From: Candidatus Yanofskyibacteriota bacterium
GTDB lineage: Bacteria; Patescibacteria; Paceibacteria; 2-02-FULL-40-12; IGHO2-12-FULL-4
NCBI GenBank assembly: GCA_016185525.1
Contig: JACPNK010000003.1
Span: forward strand, 1 to 61,688
Length of the DNA: 61,688 bases
Direction: 5' to 3'
Shown here: positions 1-8,178 of the stretch, piece by piece
Position numbering within the stretch: the stretch's first letter is position 1
How the letters are laid out: each line of letters opens with the position of its first letter
Program-made: the position numbers and the translations under genes
The notes under the pieces: model-generated
The model's input: only the letters and a program-made list of their open reading frames with translations
Told to the model about the DNA's origin: nothing
The model's database searches: none

Positions 1-1
1 G

Positions 2-532
2 CCGCAGGAGTTTCCTATTTTTTCCGAAATCTTTTGTTTTTTTGAAAAACACGCCCGCGATATGCAAAACGGACTTCAAGAAGAAATGGCGCATTCGCCG
101 GAGTGGCTGGACATCTGGTGGTATCCGGATGAATATATTTTTATTAAGCTTTGCCGTGAAAATAAATTAGGCTTGTTTTACCAAGAAGCCGGAAAGCTTC
201 TGGCAAATTGCCTAGACCCGGCTCAAGATACCGATATTCTGTTTGAGTCAGCTAAACTAAACCAGTCTCTTATCAAATTGCCGTTCCAAACAAGTGATTT
301 GGAATTAACTATGTCTTACAACATATGGGAATTTTATAAGGCCGTCATGATGAGTAAAACCCTGCCGATTGTAGCCGGTAACTATAAATACGTCATTGAC
401 CGGACAAGCCCAACTGAACACTGGGACTCCTGGGAAGAGTGGTATCAGAAAATGGTTTGGTGGTGCAACCGCCGAGGCGCGTACCTTTACGGAAACAAAA
501 ACCCTCACCAAGAAATCGCCGGACATCATTAA
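2..532 (+). CDS. C-terminal part of a probable radical-SAM (B12-binding type) protein, 5' end outside the window
   Basis: The frame is open from the window edge to the stop at 532, so the ATG at 62 is an internal Met and the gene is cut by the window. What remains is about 176 residues, rich in Trp and Tyr, with an acidic-aromatic segment (WWYPDEYIFIKL) and a Trp-rich end (WYQKMVWWCNRRGAYLYG). This tail resembles, from memory, the region after the radical-SAM core of large B12-binding radical-SAM proteins; the CxxxCxxC core is not visible, so the family is an inference. A strong terminator follows directly. It could also be an unrelated CPR protein. Confidence 0.5.
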   Translation, partial: PQEFPIFSEIFCFFEKHARDMQNGLQEEMAHSPEWLDIWWYPDEYIFIKLCRENKLGLFYQEAGKLLANCLDPAQDTDILFESAKLNQSLIKLPFQTSDLELTMSYNIWEFYKAVMMSKTLPIVAGNYKYVIDRTSPTEHWDSWEEWYQKMVWWCNRRGAYLYGNKNPHQEIAGHH

Positions 533-537
533 TTATC

Positions 538-565
538 AAGCCCCGCAATAGAGGGGCTTTTTTTG
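538..565 (+). terminator. Rho-independent terminator
   Basis: A 7-bp stem (AAGCCCC, 538-544, with GGGGCTT, 553-559) and 8-nt loop is followed by a T run. It lies 6 nt after the stop of the truncated first gene. Confidence 0.9.
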
Positions 566-572
566 TTTTTGT

Positions 573-600
573 TTGACTATATTTAAAAAAGTTGTATTAT
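573..600 (+). promoter_or_regulatory. Sigma70-type promoter for the epimerase gene at 629
   Basis: TTGACT (573-578), 16-nt spacer, TATTAT (595-600). The -10 covers the in-frame ATG at 599, so translation must start further down, at 629. Confidence 0.7.
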
Positions 601-628
601 GCAGTCAATACATATCACGGGAGGAAAC

Positions 629-1603
629 ATGTTGTTTAAAAATAAAAACGTTTTAGTCGCCGGAGGAACAGGTCTCGTTGGCAGATTCCTGGTCAAATTA
701 CTTATTGAACAAGGCGCGAACGTCAGAATCGCATCAATGGACGACCCTTCGCGGGCTCATCCGCAGGCAGAGTTCAAAAAGACCGACTTGACCAATTATG
801 ATAATTGCTTAGCGGTCTGCAAAGATATGAATTATGTGTTTAACCTGCTCTGCGCCAAAGGGTCGCCGGACACGGTCAGAAAATATCCAGCCACGCTGAT
901 GCGGCCGATGATTCTGTTCAACACCCACCTGTTTGACGCCGCGTTACAGTCTAAAGTGGGTGGATTTTTGTACACCAGTTCTGTGGGGGTTTATTATCCC
1001 GCATCCGTTTATCATGAAAATGACACGGAACGTACTCCTCCGCCGCCGAATGATTTTGCCGGACGGGCAAAGCTTTTCGGCGAGTGGTACGCCACGGCTC
1101 TCCGCATAGAACATAATTGGGATGTGTCTATTGTAAGGCCGGCAAACGTTTACGGCCCGTATGACAACTTTGATTCTATAAACGCAATGGTGGTTCCGTC
1201 TTTAATTAAACGCGCCTTAACTGAAGACCCTATGACAGTCTGGGGCGATGGTTCGTCGGTCAGGGATTTCATCCATGCGGAAGATGTCGCCCGGGGCATG
1301 CTATGCGTATCCGAGAAAAAACCAAACCAGCCCGTCAACTTAGGCAGTGGCGTAGGGGTAAGTATACGAGAATTGGTGGAGACAATCGCATCTAATATCC
1401 AGCCGGCGCCCAAAGTAGTTTGGGATACATCCAAACCAAGCGGCGACGCTCAAAGGATTCTAAGCACATCAAGAGCCCAAGAACTCGGTTTCCGGCCTAC
1501 AATATCCTTAAAGCAAGGCATCGGAGAAACAATACGGTGGTATGAGGCCAACCGTAATGCCACAGACAACCGTTACGATATCTTCAAGCAAATCAAGCCG
1601 TAA
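629..1603 (+). CDS. NAD-dependent epimerase/dehydratase, extended SDR family, with Ala at the usual catalytic Tyr position
   Basis: 324 residues. The Rossmann motif GGTGLVG is at residues 12-18 and RPANVYGPYDNF is typical of extended SDRs acting on nucleotide sugars. The start at 629 is chosen because it has a Shine-Dalgarno (GGGAGGA) and the promoter -10 covers the alternative ATG at 599. The C-terminal segment (KPSGDAQR...) recalls GDP-fucose-synthase-like enzymes. Where extended SDRs have YxxxK, this protein reads FAGRAK, giving Ala144 and Lys148. A subfamily with FAGWAK at this place exists as far as I recall, so this may be a lineage trait, not damage. The exact substrate cannot be read from the sequence. 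It is a single-gene unit between two terminators. Confidence 0.85.
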   Translation: MLFKNKNVLVAGGTGLVGRFLVKLLIEQGANVRIASMDDPSRAHPQAEFKKTDLTNYDNCLAVCKDMNYVFNLLCAKGSPDTVRKYPATLMRPMILFNTHLFDAALQSKVGGFLYTSSVGVYYPASVYHENDTERTPPPPNDFAGRAKLFGEWYATALRIEHNWDVSIVRPANVYGPYDNFDSINAMVVPSLIKRALTEDPMTVWGDGSSVRDFIHAEDVARGMLCVSEKKPNQPVNLGSGVGVSIRELVETIASNIQPAPKVVWDTSKPSGDAQRILSTSRAQELGFRPTISLKQGIGETIRWYEANRNATDNRYDIFKQIKP

Positions 1604-1621
1604 ATTATTTACGGTTTTTTT
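1598..1621 (+). terminator. Rho-independent terminator overlapping the stop codon
   Basis: CCGTAAA (1598-1604) pairs with TTTACGG (1608-1614) around a 3-nt loop, then a T run. It ends the plus-strand epimerase gene. Confidence 0.85.
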
Positions 1622-1629
1622 TATTTAAA

Positions 1630-1652
1630 AAAACCGCGTTATACACGGTTTT
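1630..1652 (-). terminator. Rho-independent terminator for the minus-strand SDR gene
   Basis: AAAACCG (1630-1636) and CGGTTTT (1646-1652) form a 7-bp stem; read on the minus strand it ends in a T run. With the preceding hairpin it separates two convergent genes. Confidence 0.75.
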
Positions 1653-1657
1653 TATAT

Positions 1658-2422
1658 TTAAGCTTCGGCCAAGAACTCCCTTATGGCCTTCTCTGAAGTT
1701 CCATTAAATACGGGCAACACCTGTGTGGCTTTCTGGTTGGCGATATTTCCCGTTTCATAATGGTGAGCGCCAAATACAACCTTTTTGCCTGTAATATCCG
1801 CGATATCAGCAAGACTGATGCTATCCGCCGAAGCCAGATTGAATATACCCGTTTCCTTGCGAGCTATCGCCAAGCTAATGAACTCTAGGACGTCAGAATA
1901 GCGGATGACATTGTATAGAGAGCTTGCGTCCAGAGATAGAACCGGATGTGGATCTTTAAATAATTTCAACAAATTATTTCTCCGCATATACGGTCCGATT
2001 AAGAAAGCAGGCCGTAAAATCAAATAATTTTTAGCTTTGTTTTGTACGACCGACTCTGAAATTAATTTCATAACGCTATATATGCTCCGGACAGAATCGG
2101 CTTGAACAATTTCATCCTCAAAATGAGGCTGACCGTCTCCCGGATATATATCCACCGTAGAAAAAAACACAAAATATCGGTGAGGTATTTGCAACATTTT
2201 TTCTGTCAGAATAACGTTATCGTAATAATATTGGCTCAAATTTTGGCTTGTAACAAGCCGGGTGGGCATGTAATTACAGGCGCAATGAATTATAATATCA
2301 AAAGACCGGCTTTTTAATTCATCAGGGTTTGATTGCCTGGTAAATCCTGTGCCGCCAAGATGTTCATGTATGTATTTACCGATACCGCCCCTGGTTCCTG
2401 TCACAAGGACATTGCTATTCAT
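1658..2422 (-). CDS. NAD(P)-dependent SDR, short epimerase/reductase-like
   Basis: 254 residues, at the short end for extended SDRs. The nucleotide-binding motif GTRGGIG (residues 9-15) follows the first strand, STVDIY carries the usual Ser/Thr, and YSVMK (Tyr115, Lys119) is the catalytic pair. A later RPAFLIGPYMRR segment matches the RPxxxxGP motif of sugar-nucleotide epimerases and RmlD-like reductases. It is likely a nucleotide-sugar reductase or epimerase for surface glycan. It has its own promoter (2453-2481) with an AGGA ribosome site, is convergent with the upstream epimerase and divergent from the glycosyltransferase at 2544. Confidence 0.85.
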   Translation of the reverse strand: MNSNVLVTGTRGGIGKYIHEHLGGTGFTRQSNPDELKSRSFDIIIHCACNYMPTRLVTSQNLSQYYYDNVILTEKMLQIPHRYFVFFSTVDIYPGDGQPHFEDEIVQADSVRSIYSVMKLISESVVQNKAKNYLILRPAFLIGPYMRRNNLLKLFKDPHPVLSLDASSLYNVIRYSDVLEFISLAIARKETGIFNLASADSISLADIADITGKKVVFGAHHYETGNIANQKATQVLPVFNGTSEKAIREFLAEA

Positions 2423-2452
2423 TCTGTTTTCCTTTTTAAAAAACTATGCCAT

Positions 2453-2481
2453 AGTATACCGAATGTAAATGGCATTGGCAA
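2453..2481 (-). promoter_or_regulatory. Sigma70-type promoter for the SDR gene ending at 1658
   Basis: On the minus strand: TTGCCA (2476-2481), 17-nt spacer, TATACT (2453-2458), about 30 nt before the start at 2422. It abuts the TTGACA triplet on the other strand. Confidence 0.7.
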
Positions 2482-2482
2482 G

Positions 2483-2512
2483 TTGACCCTTTTTGACACT
2501 TTTTGATACCTT
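2483..2512 (+). promoter_or_regulatory. Phased TTGACA triplet, copy A
   Basis: TTGACC (2483), TTGACA (2493) and TTGATA (2503) begin exactly 10 nt apart. If the first is a -35 box, the TANNNT hexamer TACCTT (2507-2512) sits 18 nt after it. A TATAAT at 2530-2535 close to the ATG at 2544 is an alternative -10. The same layout occurs at 5761 and 16356. Confidence 0.6.
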
Positions 2513-2543
2513 AAATAAACTATTGCGTGTATAATTATTTATA

Positions 2544-3629
2544 ATGGATAACCTAAATAAAAATTTAAATGTAGCCATACTGATTTCAACAAAAGATCGG
2601 CCCGACTTTATGACCCGACAGCTTCTTTATTATTCAAAACTTAAATCACCTCATCCGGTTTATATCGCGGATTCAAGCAATGACAAAAATGCCGAAATCC
2701 TAAAAAATGCCGTCAACAAATTAAAAAATGAAATATCGATTAAATATACATGGTATCCGCCCGGACCCGATAATCATGGAAGCTTGTTGGAACAGGTAAA
2801 AGAAAAATATGCTTGTGTAATCAGTGATGACGATTATCAGATACCGGCCTCTCTGGTAAAATGCGCGGAATTTTTGGAAAATAATCCGGATTACGCCGCA
2901 GCGGGCGGACGCTCGGTAAGTTTCCGCCTAAAAGAAAGCGGGCCGTACGGAGAGTTACAAAGATTGGCCGACTATCCGAGATATTCGATTGAGGCGGAAA
3001 CGGCCCGTCAGAGATTGATTGATTTCATGAAAGTTATTTATTCCATATCATTCTTCGTAAATCGGGTAGATGGCATGAAAAAAGCTTGGAAAAGCAAGCT
3101 GTATATGGCCCAGACGATGAATGAACTCATTTCTTGGAATCACTTGATTATAGCCGGAAAATCAAAATTGATTGACTGTTTAAGTCTTGTCCGGCAAATT
3201 CATGCCCAACAATACTCAATGCCTAACATTTTTGATTGGGTAACCGGTAAAAACTTCTCTGATGATTATGAGTTCTTCAAGGATGATATCGCCAAAGCAG
3301 TAGCCGAAAAAGATAATATTGACGTCCAAGACGCCAAAGAAACCGCTAAAGAAATTTTTTGGCACTATGCGCAAAAAACACTGTCTTCGGATTATAAATA
3401 TTACATTGCCAAGCAATATCCTCCTAAAAAAATGTCGAACAAAAACCTAAGGGCTGAAATTGCGAAATCATTTCCGGTTCTTAAGAAAATATACAGGTCT
3501 TATGTAAGGCGGCTTCTGAGTAACGACCCGCAAATGCATTATGAAGTACTCCAGCCAAGTTCAAAATATTACAGAGACTTTAAGCCTGTTATGGATTCGT
3601 TCACCGGTTCTTCTCCAAAAAATCTTTAA
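2544..3629 (+). CDS. GT2-like glycosyltransferase, most diverged of three paralogues
   Basis: 361 residues. The GT-A start is clear: NVAILISTKDRPDF near residues 9-22, DSSND, and an acidic SDDDY motif near residue 97 in the position of the metal-binding DXD. Hydrophobic and basic segments follow, with a C-terminal basic tail. It is homologous along its length to the two minus-strand proteins encoded at 3601-5693 (shared PPGxD, DDD, CAxFLExxPDY and SKYxxDFK motifs). The acceptor sugar is unknown. It is preceded by copy A of the phased TTGACA motif and overlaps its neighbour tail to tail by 29 nt. Confidence 0.85.
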   Translation: MDNLNKNLNVAILISTKDRPDFMTRQLLYYSKLKSPHPVYIADSSNDKNAEILKNAVNKLKNEISIKYTWYPPGPDNHGSLLEQVKEKYACVISDDDYQIPASLVKCAEFLENNPDYAAAGGRSVSFRLKESGPYGELQRLADYPRYSIEAETARQRLIDFMKVIYSISFFVNRVDGMKKAWKSKLYMAQTMNELISWNHLIIAGKSKLIDCLSLVRQIHAQQYSMPNIFDWVTGKNFSDDYEFFKDDIAKAVAEKDNIDVQDAKETAKEIFWHYAQKTLSSDYKYYIAKQYPPKKMSNKNLRAEIAKSFPVLKKIYRSYVRRLLSNDPQMHYEVLQPSSKYYRDFKPVMDSFTGSSPKNL

Positions 3630-4656
3630 CAATTTTAAAATCATTAAAGTATTTTGATTCCGGCCGGTCAACGTAACTGGGAGGGTAAAATTTATAGTAG
3701 ATACTCTTTAAAAGCGGTTTGCTGGAAATAAAGTATCTTAGTTTTTTAAACAGATTCCGCCTGGCAGGCGCGGATTCTCCCTGGCCAACGGATAACCAGC
3801 CGGTTTCTAAAGTAAACTGGCGCGCAAGATAGAGAATAAATATCCATTTAACAATTTTTAAGCTTTCTTTTTCCGGCACGCCCTTTTCTTGTATAATTTC
3901 CGAGAATCCTTTTTCGCAAATGCTCCACTGTTCGCCAACGGATGGCGATAGCATAAAATCGACATAAAGAAAACTGGGATTGTGGTCAAGAGAGTATCTA
4001 AGGCCGCTTATTTGCATAACATACCCCAGCTTATCAAGCATCTTAGATTTTCCGGAAATTATAAGTATAGACGCCAATAAAAATTCCGTCATACGCCCGG
4101 CCAAAGAGAAATGCCTGGTAATATTGCGTATTGACCTTTCTGTCTCAACCCTTGTAACCGCAAAACTGATAAAAACCGGGTTGAACCAAAAACTTTTTAT
4201 TCGCGCAAGCATATCCTCATTTTCAATCGATCTGCTGGATGTGGATGTTTGCTGCTCAATTAAACCATAGGGCTTACTATAGTCTTCCTGCCGGAAACGG
4301 ATATTTACTTGCCTGCCGGCGCAAGTTCCGTAATCAGGATGTTCCTCCAAAAAGTCGGCGCATTCAGAGATTGTTTTTGGAATCATTATGTCGTCATCGC
4401 CCATTTGTATGCAGTATTTTTCTTTTACTAACGGCAATATCTGATACAGAGAATCTTTTCCCGGCGGAGCCCATTGGTAAGTAATTTCAAATTTTTTGAA
4501 CTTTTTAATTCCCTCTTTTAATTTTTCAGCGTTTTTTTCGTTACTGCTGTCTAATATGTATATCGGGTGTGGGCTGTTCATCAATTCATAAAACTCAAAT
4601 TGCCTTAAAAGAAAGTCAGGACGGTTCATTGTCGGAATTGTTATAGCAACCTTCAT
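3601..4656 (-). CDS. GT2-like glycosyltransferase, tandem duplicate (downstream copy)
   Basis: 351 residues. It begins MKVAITIPTMNRPDF, the GT-A nucleotide-binding strand, and has a DDD motif (QMGDDDIMIPK) near residue 92. It is a close paralogue of the next gene upstream: the last ~65 residues are nearly identical while the middle (about residues 150-270) has diverged. Its start overlaps the stop of the upstream copy by 4 nt, so the pair is probably co-translated. The 3' end overlaps the end of the convergent plus-strand paralogue. Role: probably sugar transfer in the surface glycan; donor and acceptor unknown. Confidence 0.85.
   Translation of the reverse strand: MKVAITIPTMNRPDFLLRQFEFYELMNSPHPIYILDSSNEKNAEKLKEGIKKFKKFEITYQWAPPGKDSLYQILPLVKEKYCIQMGDDDIMIPKTISECADFLEEHPDYGTCAGRQVNIRFRQEDYSKPYGLIEQQTSTSSRSIENEDMLARIKSFWFNPVFISFAVTRVETERSIRNITRHFSLAGRMTEFLLASILIISGKSKMLDKLGYVMQISGLRYSLDHNPSFLYVDFMLSPSVGEQWSICEKGFSEIIQEKGVPEKESLKIVKWIFILYLARQFTLETGWLSVGQGESAPARRNLFKKLRYFISSKPLLKSIYYKFYPPSYVDRPESKYFNDFKIVKDFLEKNR
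3613..3808. repeat. 196-nt near-identical direct repeat, first copy (partner 4665-4860)
   Basis: The 3' ends of the two tandem glycosyltransferase genes match over 196 nt with two differences visible (GCTGGAA/GCTCGAA and TTCTCC/TTCTTC). The offset is 1052 nt. The rest of the two genes is clearly less similar, which suggests recent gene conversion or unequal exchange limited to this end. Confidence 0.9.
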
Positions 4657-5693
4657 AAGTAGGACTCCAAAAAATCTTTAACAATTTTAAAATCATTAAA
4701 GTATTTTGATTCCGGCCGGTCAACGTAACTGGGAGGGTAAAATTTATAGTAGATACTCTTTAAAAGCGGTTTGCTCGAAATAAAGTATCTTAGTTTTTTA
4801 AACAGATTCCGCCTGGCAGGCGCGGATTCTTCCTGGCCAACGGATAACCAGCCGGTTTCTGTAGAAAATCTATAAGGATAGACAAGATAAATAAGAAATA
4901 TCCATTTAATAATTTTTAAGCTTTCTTTTTCCGGCACACCCTTTTCCTGTATAATTTCCGAGAATCCTTTTTCGCAAATGCTCCATTTCTCGCTAATAAA
5001 ACTAAAATTAGCCGTAAGGCTGTGGTCAAAGGATCGAATGCCGCTTATTTGCATAACATACCCCAGTTTATCAAGCACCTTAGATTTTCCGGAAATTATC
5101 AATATGGACAATAGCAAAAATTCCAACATGTCCTCCAGAAGACCAAAATGTTTTGTAATGTTTCTTATTGTTTTTTCTGTTTCAGTCCTTCTGACTGCAA
5201 AGCAGATAAAAGTCGGGTCGGACCAGAAATTTTTTGCCCGCACAAGCATATTCCCATCTTCAACTGACCTGCCTAGCGGAAGCGTTTGCTGCTCAATCAA
5301 ACCGTAGGGTTTACTATAATCTTCCTGTCGGAAACGGATATCTACTTGTTTACCGGCGCAAGTTCCGTAATCAGGATGTTCTTCTAAAAAGTCGGCGCAT
5401 TCAGAGATTGTCTTTGGAATAACAATGTCATCGTCTCCTATCTGAACACAGTATTTTTCTTTTATTAAAGGCGTTAATTGATACAAACAATCTTTTCCCG
5501 GCGGAGCCCATTGATAAGTAGTCTCAAAGTTTTTGAACTTTTTAATTCCTTCTTTTAACTTTTCGGCGTTTTCTTCGTTACTGCTATCCAAGATATATAT
5601 GGAATGAGGACTACTCATAAACTCATAGAACTCAAACTGTCTCAATATAAAATCAGGGCGGTTCATTGTTGGAATTATTATAGCAACTTTCAT
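4653..5693 (-). CDS. GT2-like glycosyltransferase, tandem duplicate (upstream copy)
   Basis: 346 residues from the start at 5693 (MKVAIIIPTMNRPDF). This start is preferred over the longer frame (to 5777) because it matches the paralogue's start, and the 28 extra residues would run back into the phased TTGACA region that precedes the next gene. A DDD motif (QIGDDDIVIPK) is near residue 92. The family resemblance is to small GT2-like enzymes of polysaccharide clusters. The middle region differs from the downstream copy, suggesting different acceptor specificity, while the C terminus is almost the same. It is first of a two-gene overlapping unit. Confidence 0.85.
   Translation of the reverse strand: MKVAIIIPTMNRPDFILRQFEFYEFMSSPHSIYILDSSNEENAEKLKEGIKKFKNFETTYQWAPPGKDCLYQLTPLIKEKYCVQIGDDDIVIPKTISECADFLEEHPDYGTCAGKQVDIRFRQEDYSKPYGLIEQQTLPLGRSVEDGNMLVRAKNFWSDPTFICFAVRRTETEKTIRNITKHFGLLEDMLEFLLLSILIISGKSKVLDKLGYVMQISGIRSFDHSLTANFSFISEKWSICEKGFSEIIQEKGVPEKESLKIIKWIFLIYLVYPYRFSTETGWLSVGQEESAPARRNLFKKLRYFISSKPLLKSIYYKFYPPSYVDRPESKYFNDFKIVKDFLESYL
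4665..4860. repeat. 196-nt near-identical direct repeat, second copy (partner 3613-3808)
   Basis: See the partner at 3613-3808. Only the segment coding the C-terminal ~65 residues is this well conserved. Confidence 0.9.
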
Positions 5694-5760
5694 ATAGGAT
5701 TCGTGGAAATTATTTGTTAAATAATATAATTTAGATGAAACAAAGTCCATAGCCGACTTA

Positions 5761-5790
5761 TTGACACCTTTTGACATCTTTTGATACGCT
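5761..5790 (+). promoter_or_regulatory. Phased TTGACA triplet, copy B, directly before pseC
   Basis: TTGACA (5761), TTGACA (5771) and TTGATA (5781) start exactly 10 nt apart. TACGCT (5785-5790) fits a TANNNT -10 at an 18-nt spacer from the first hexamer and ends 6 nt before the GTG at 5797, so a transcript would be leaderless. Confidence 0.6.
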
Positions 5791-5796
5791 TATCTT

Positions 5797-6930
5797 GTGA
5801 GCAAAACAAAGATAAAATTTATTCCTTATGGCCGGCAAGTAATTGACGAGAGCGACATCAAGGCCGTTGTAAAGGTTTTGCGCTCGGACTGGCTGACACA
5901 AGGCCCTGCTGTAAGGCAATTTGAAGAGTCTTTGGCTAAATACTGCAACGCAGAATACGCCGTGGCTGTTTCAAACGGCACAGCCGCTCTTCACTTGGCA
6001 TATTTAGCAGCCGGCTTAAAAGCCGGTGATGAAGTTATCACCACGCCCAATACATTTGCCGCAACAACCAATATGCTCTTGGCTATCGGGGCAAAACCTG
6101 TTTTTTGCGATATACGGCTGGACAACTACAACATTGATGAGTCAAAAATTGAAACGCTGATCACGCCAAAAACAAAAGCCATAGTCCCCGTCCACTTTGG
6201 CGGCCATCCATGCAATATGGACAAAATATTGAGTCTGGCCAAAAGACACAATCTGCTAGTAATTGAGGACGCCTGCCACGCCCTTGGCGCTTCTTATAAA
6301 AACAAAAAAATCGGCGGTATCGGCGACATGTCTGTTTTCAGCTTTCACCCGGTTAAATCCATAACCACCGGCGAAGGCGGAGCAATTCTGACGAACAGTC
6401 AAGATTTTTATAAAAAACTACTGCATCTGCGCACTCATGGCATAACCAAAGATGCCGATGGTTTTAATGTCATGACCGCGCTTGGTTACAACTACAGAAT
6501 TACCGATATTCAAACGGCTTTGGGAATAAGCCAGCTAAAAAAACTGGGCAAGTTTGTAAAAGCCAGACAGCAAGTTTTCAATTCTTATAAAACAGAACTC
6601 GCAAGCGTGAAAGAAATCTCTACACCGTCAATAAGTAAAAATACCGTTTCCGCAAATCATCTTTTTGTCATCAGGACAAAAGATCCGGTAAAAAGAAACC
6701 CCCTCGCCAATTTTCTCAAACAAAACGACATCGGCGTAAATTTTCACTATCCAATGGTCTATTCCCACCCATACTATCGGGAAAATGGGTACCAAAATGT
6801 TACCCTCAAGAATGCAGATCTATATCATAATTCTTGCATCACTCTTCCGCTTTATGCAACCTTAAAAATACCTGAAATTAAATACATTTGTAAAAAAATT
6901 AAAAAATTCTTTACGCAAAATAACCCGTGA
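5797..6930 (+). CDS. pseC: UDP-4-amino-4,6-dideoxy-N-acetyl-altrosamine transaminase (PseC-like, DegT/DnrJ/EryC1 family)
   Basis: 377 residues, the usual length for PLP-dependent sugar aminotransferases. IPYGRQVIDESD with LTQGPAVRQFE is the characteristic PseC/DegT start. The PLP-binding Lys187 lies in SFHPVKSITTGEGG, with Asp158 in the IEDACHALGA motif. It transfers an amino group from glutamate to C4 of a UDP-4-keto-6-deoxy sugar in pseudaminic-acid synthesis, in the cytosol. It starts with GTG without a Shine-Dalgarno, consistent with a leaderless mRNA. The upstream dehydratase (PseB) was not found in this window. A related 4-aminosugar transaminase cannot be excluded. Confidence 0.88.
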   Translation: MSKTKIKFIPYGRQVIDESDIKAVVKVLRSDWLTQGPAVRQFEESLAKYCNAEYAVAVSNGTAALHLAYLAAGLKAGDEVITTPNTFAATTNMLLAIGAKPVFCDIRLDNYNIDESKIETLITPKTKAIVPVHFGGHPCNMDKILSLAKRHNLLVIEDACHALGASYKNKKIGGIGDMSVFSFHPVKSITTGEGGAILTNSQDFYKKLLHLRTHGITKDADGFNVMTALGYNYRITDIQTALGISQLKKLGKFVKARQQVFNSYKTELASVKEISTPSISKNTVSANHLFVIRTKDPVKRNPLANFLKQNDIGVNFHYPMVYSHPYYRENGYQNVTLKNADLYHNSCITLPLYATLKIPEIKYICKKIKKFFTQNNP

Positions 6931-6952
6931 CAAACTCCCAAACTTCGAACTC

Positions 6953-6981
6953 TTGACATCCAATGGTTTTTAAAATATAAT
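6953..6981 (+). promoter_or_regulatory. Consensus sigma70 promoter for the gene at 7021
   Basis: TTGACA (6953-6958), 17-nt spacer, TATAAT (6976-6981): a perfect match to both boxes. Confidence 0.9.
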
Positions 6982-7020
6982 ATTTTAGACTTTCGGGGTC
7001 TTTAAAAACGAGGGCGAAGA

Positions 7021-8019
7021 GTGACAAAGAAGAAAAAAGTATTCCTGGCAATAATGGTTGTCATTACATTAATGGTGATGTCAACTATTTTTTTATCAGG
7101 TTGGCAGCAAACTGTATTCTTGAGAGTGGCCTTAGCTAACGGGATAGCATCAATACTTATAAAAACCGTCGCCAGTTCTTTATCAAGAACAAAAAAGTTA
7201 AGCCTCCAGTTTTTCACCTGCTTTATTTTATCTCTTATTTTTGGAGCTATTTCAACCGATCTCGACTCTAGGCAATTTAACGGTTTTTTCTTGCTGGTAA
7301 TAGGTATGGGTCTGATAAATAGTGGTGCCAATTACTGCCAATGGCGGGCCATGGACATGAATGTGACTAAAACATCACTTTTCACCCAGGGTGATGATAT
7401 TCTATCGATGGTCTTGGCTTATTTCATCCTAAATGAGAGTCGGATCATAACATTATCGTGGAGTCTAGGCATTGTCCTGGTCTTGATTGCCGCGGTTCTG
7501 TTCGTTACTGCTCCCATCGCCATTCCCAAAGAAACAGACGACAAAAATAAAGCCTCTCTTCGAGAACAAGGCAGAAAAAACAATCAGGCAATTTGGAAAT
7601 GGGTCATGGGTTATAACCTGGGCTGGGGACTTACAAGTTTTATGTTCAGAGTTTTGAGCCTTAACGGTTTATCTATATTTTACTTCCTGCCAGCCTGGTA
7701 CGGGAGCAGTTTCATCGGTTCACTGTTCATTCTTTTTCTCGGCAACAAGGAAGAGGCTTCCGGTAAATTAACTTTGAAAAATACTTACCCCGTACTACTG
7801 CTCTCTCTGGTAGTATTTGTCAGTCTCGGTCTTTTTTATCAGGCTTTCGCCCTTGCTGAAGTGTTGAAGGTGCGACCGATATTCCAAATGGGCCAAGTCA
7901 TGATACCGCTTCTGGTCGGCCTATACGTATTCAATGAGTTCAAAGACTTCACCAAGCAGAGTAAATTGGCGATGATCATGGGTTTAATAGGAACGCTAGT
8001 CATATTTGCAAATATCTAA
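7021..8019 (+). CDS. Multi-pass membrane protein, EamA/DMT transporter-like
   Basis: 332 residues with about nine or ten hydrophobic segments in two halves separated by a charged loop (about residues 165-195, KETDDKNKASLREQGRKNN). This two-repeat layout is typical of the drug/metabolite (EamA) superfamily; AYFILNESR in the first half and YVFNEFKDF in the second resemble the family's conserved E-containing ends. It is placed within the nonulosonic-acid region but has its own consensus promoter and its own terminator, so it is a separate unit. It starts with GTG. The substrate is unknown; export or flipping of a sugar precursor is only a guess. Confidence 0.75.
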   Translation: MTKKKKVFLAIMVVITLMVMSTIFLSGWQQTVFLRVALANGIASILIKTVASSLSRTKKLSLQFFTCFILSLIFGAISTDLDSRQFNGFFLLVIGMGLINSGANYCQWRAMDMNVTKTSLFTQGDDILSMVLAYFILNESRIITLSWSLGIVLVLIAAVLFVTAPIAIPKETDDKNKASLREQGRKNNQAIWKWVMGYNLGWGLTSFMFRVLSLNGLSIFYFLPAWYGSSFIGSLFILFLGNKEEASGKLTLKNTYPVLLLSLVVFVSLGLFYQAFALAEVLKVRPIFQMGQVMIPLLVGLYVFNEFKDFTKQSKLAMIMGLIGTLVIFANI

Positions 8020-8056
8020 AACGTTCTACAAGATCCGTTAAGGTAAATTTTTATCT

Positions 8057-8084
8057 CCGCACTTACGCACGAGTGCGGGGTTTT
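8057..8084 (+). terminator. Rho-independent terminator
   Basis: CCGCACT (8057-8063) pairs with AGTGCGG (8072-8078), then GG and a T-rich tract. It ends the membrane-protein gene. Confidence 0.85.
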
Positions 8085-8142
8085 ATTTTAAACAACACGC
8101 AAAGCTTTATATGTCAATATGGTATTAGTAGAAAGGCTGTTG

Positions 8143-8148
8143 TATAAT
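8143..8148 (+). promoter_or_regulatory. Possible -10 box for the NeuB/SpsF fusion gene
   Basis: TATAAT lies 31 nt before the ATG at 8179. No good -35 is seen at 16-18 nt, so the promoter is uncertain. Confidence 0.4.
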
Positions 8149-8178
8149 CCATCCATATTAACCATTTAACATTCAACT

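Noticed and set aside
5694..5777. Longer start for the glycosyltransferase at 4653-5693
   Set aside because: The paralogue starts at the same conserved MKVAI; the 28 extra residues have no homology and run back into the phased TTGACA region.
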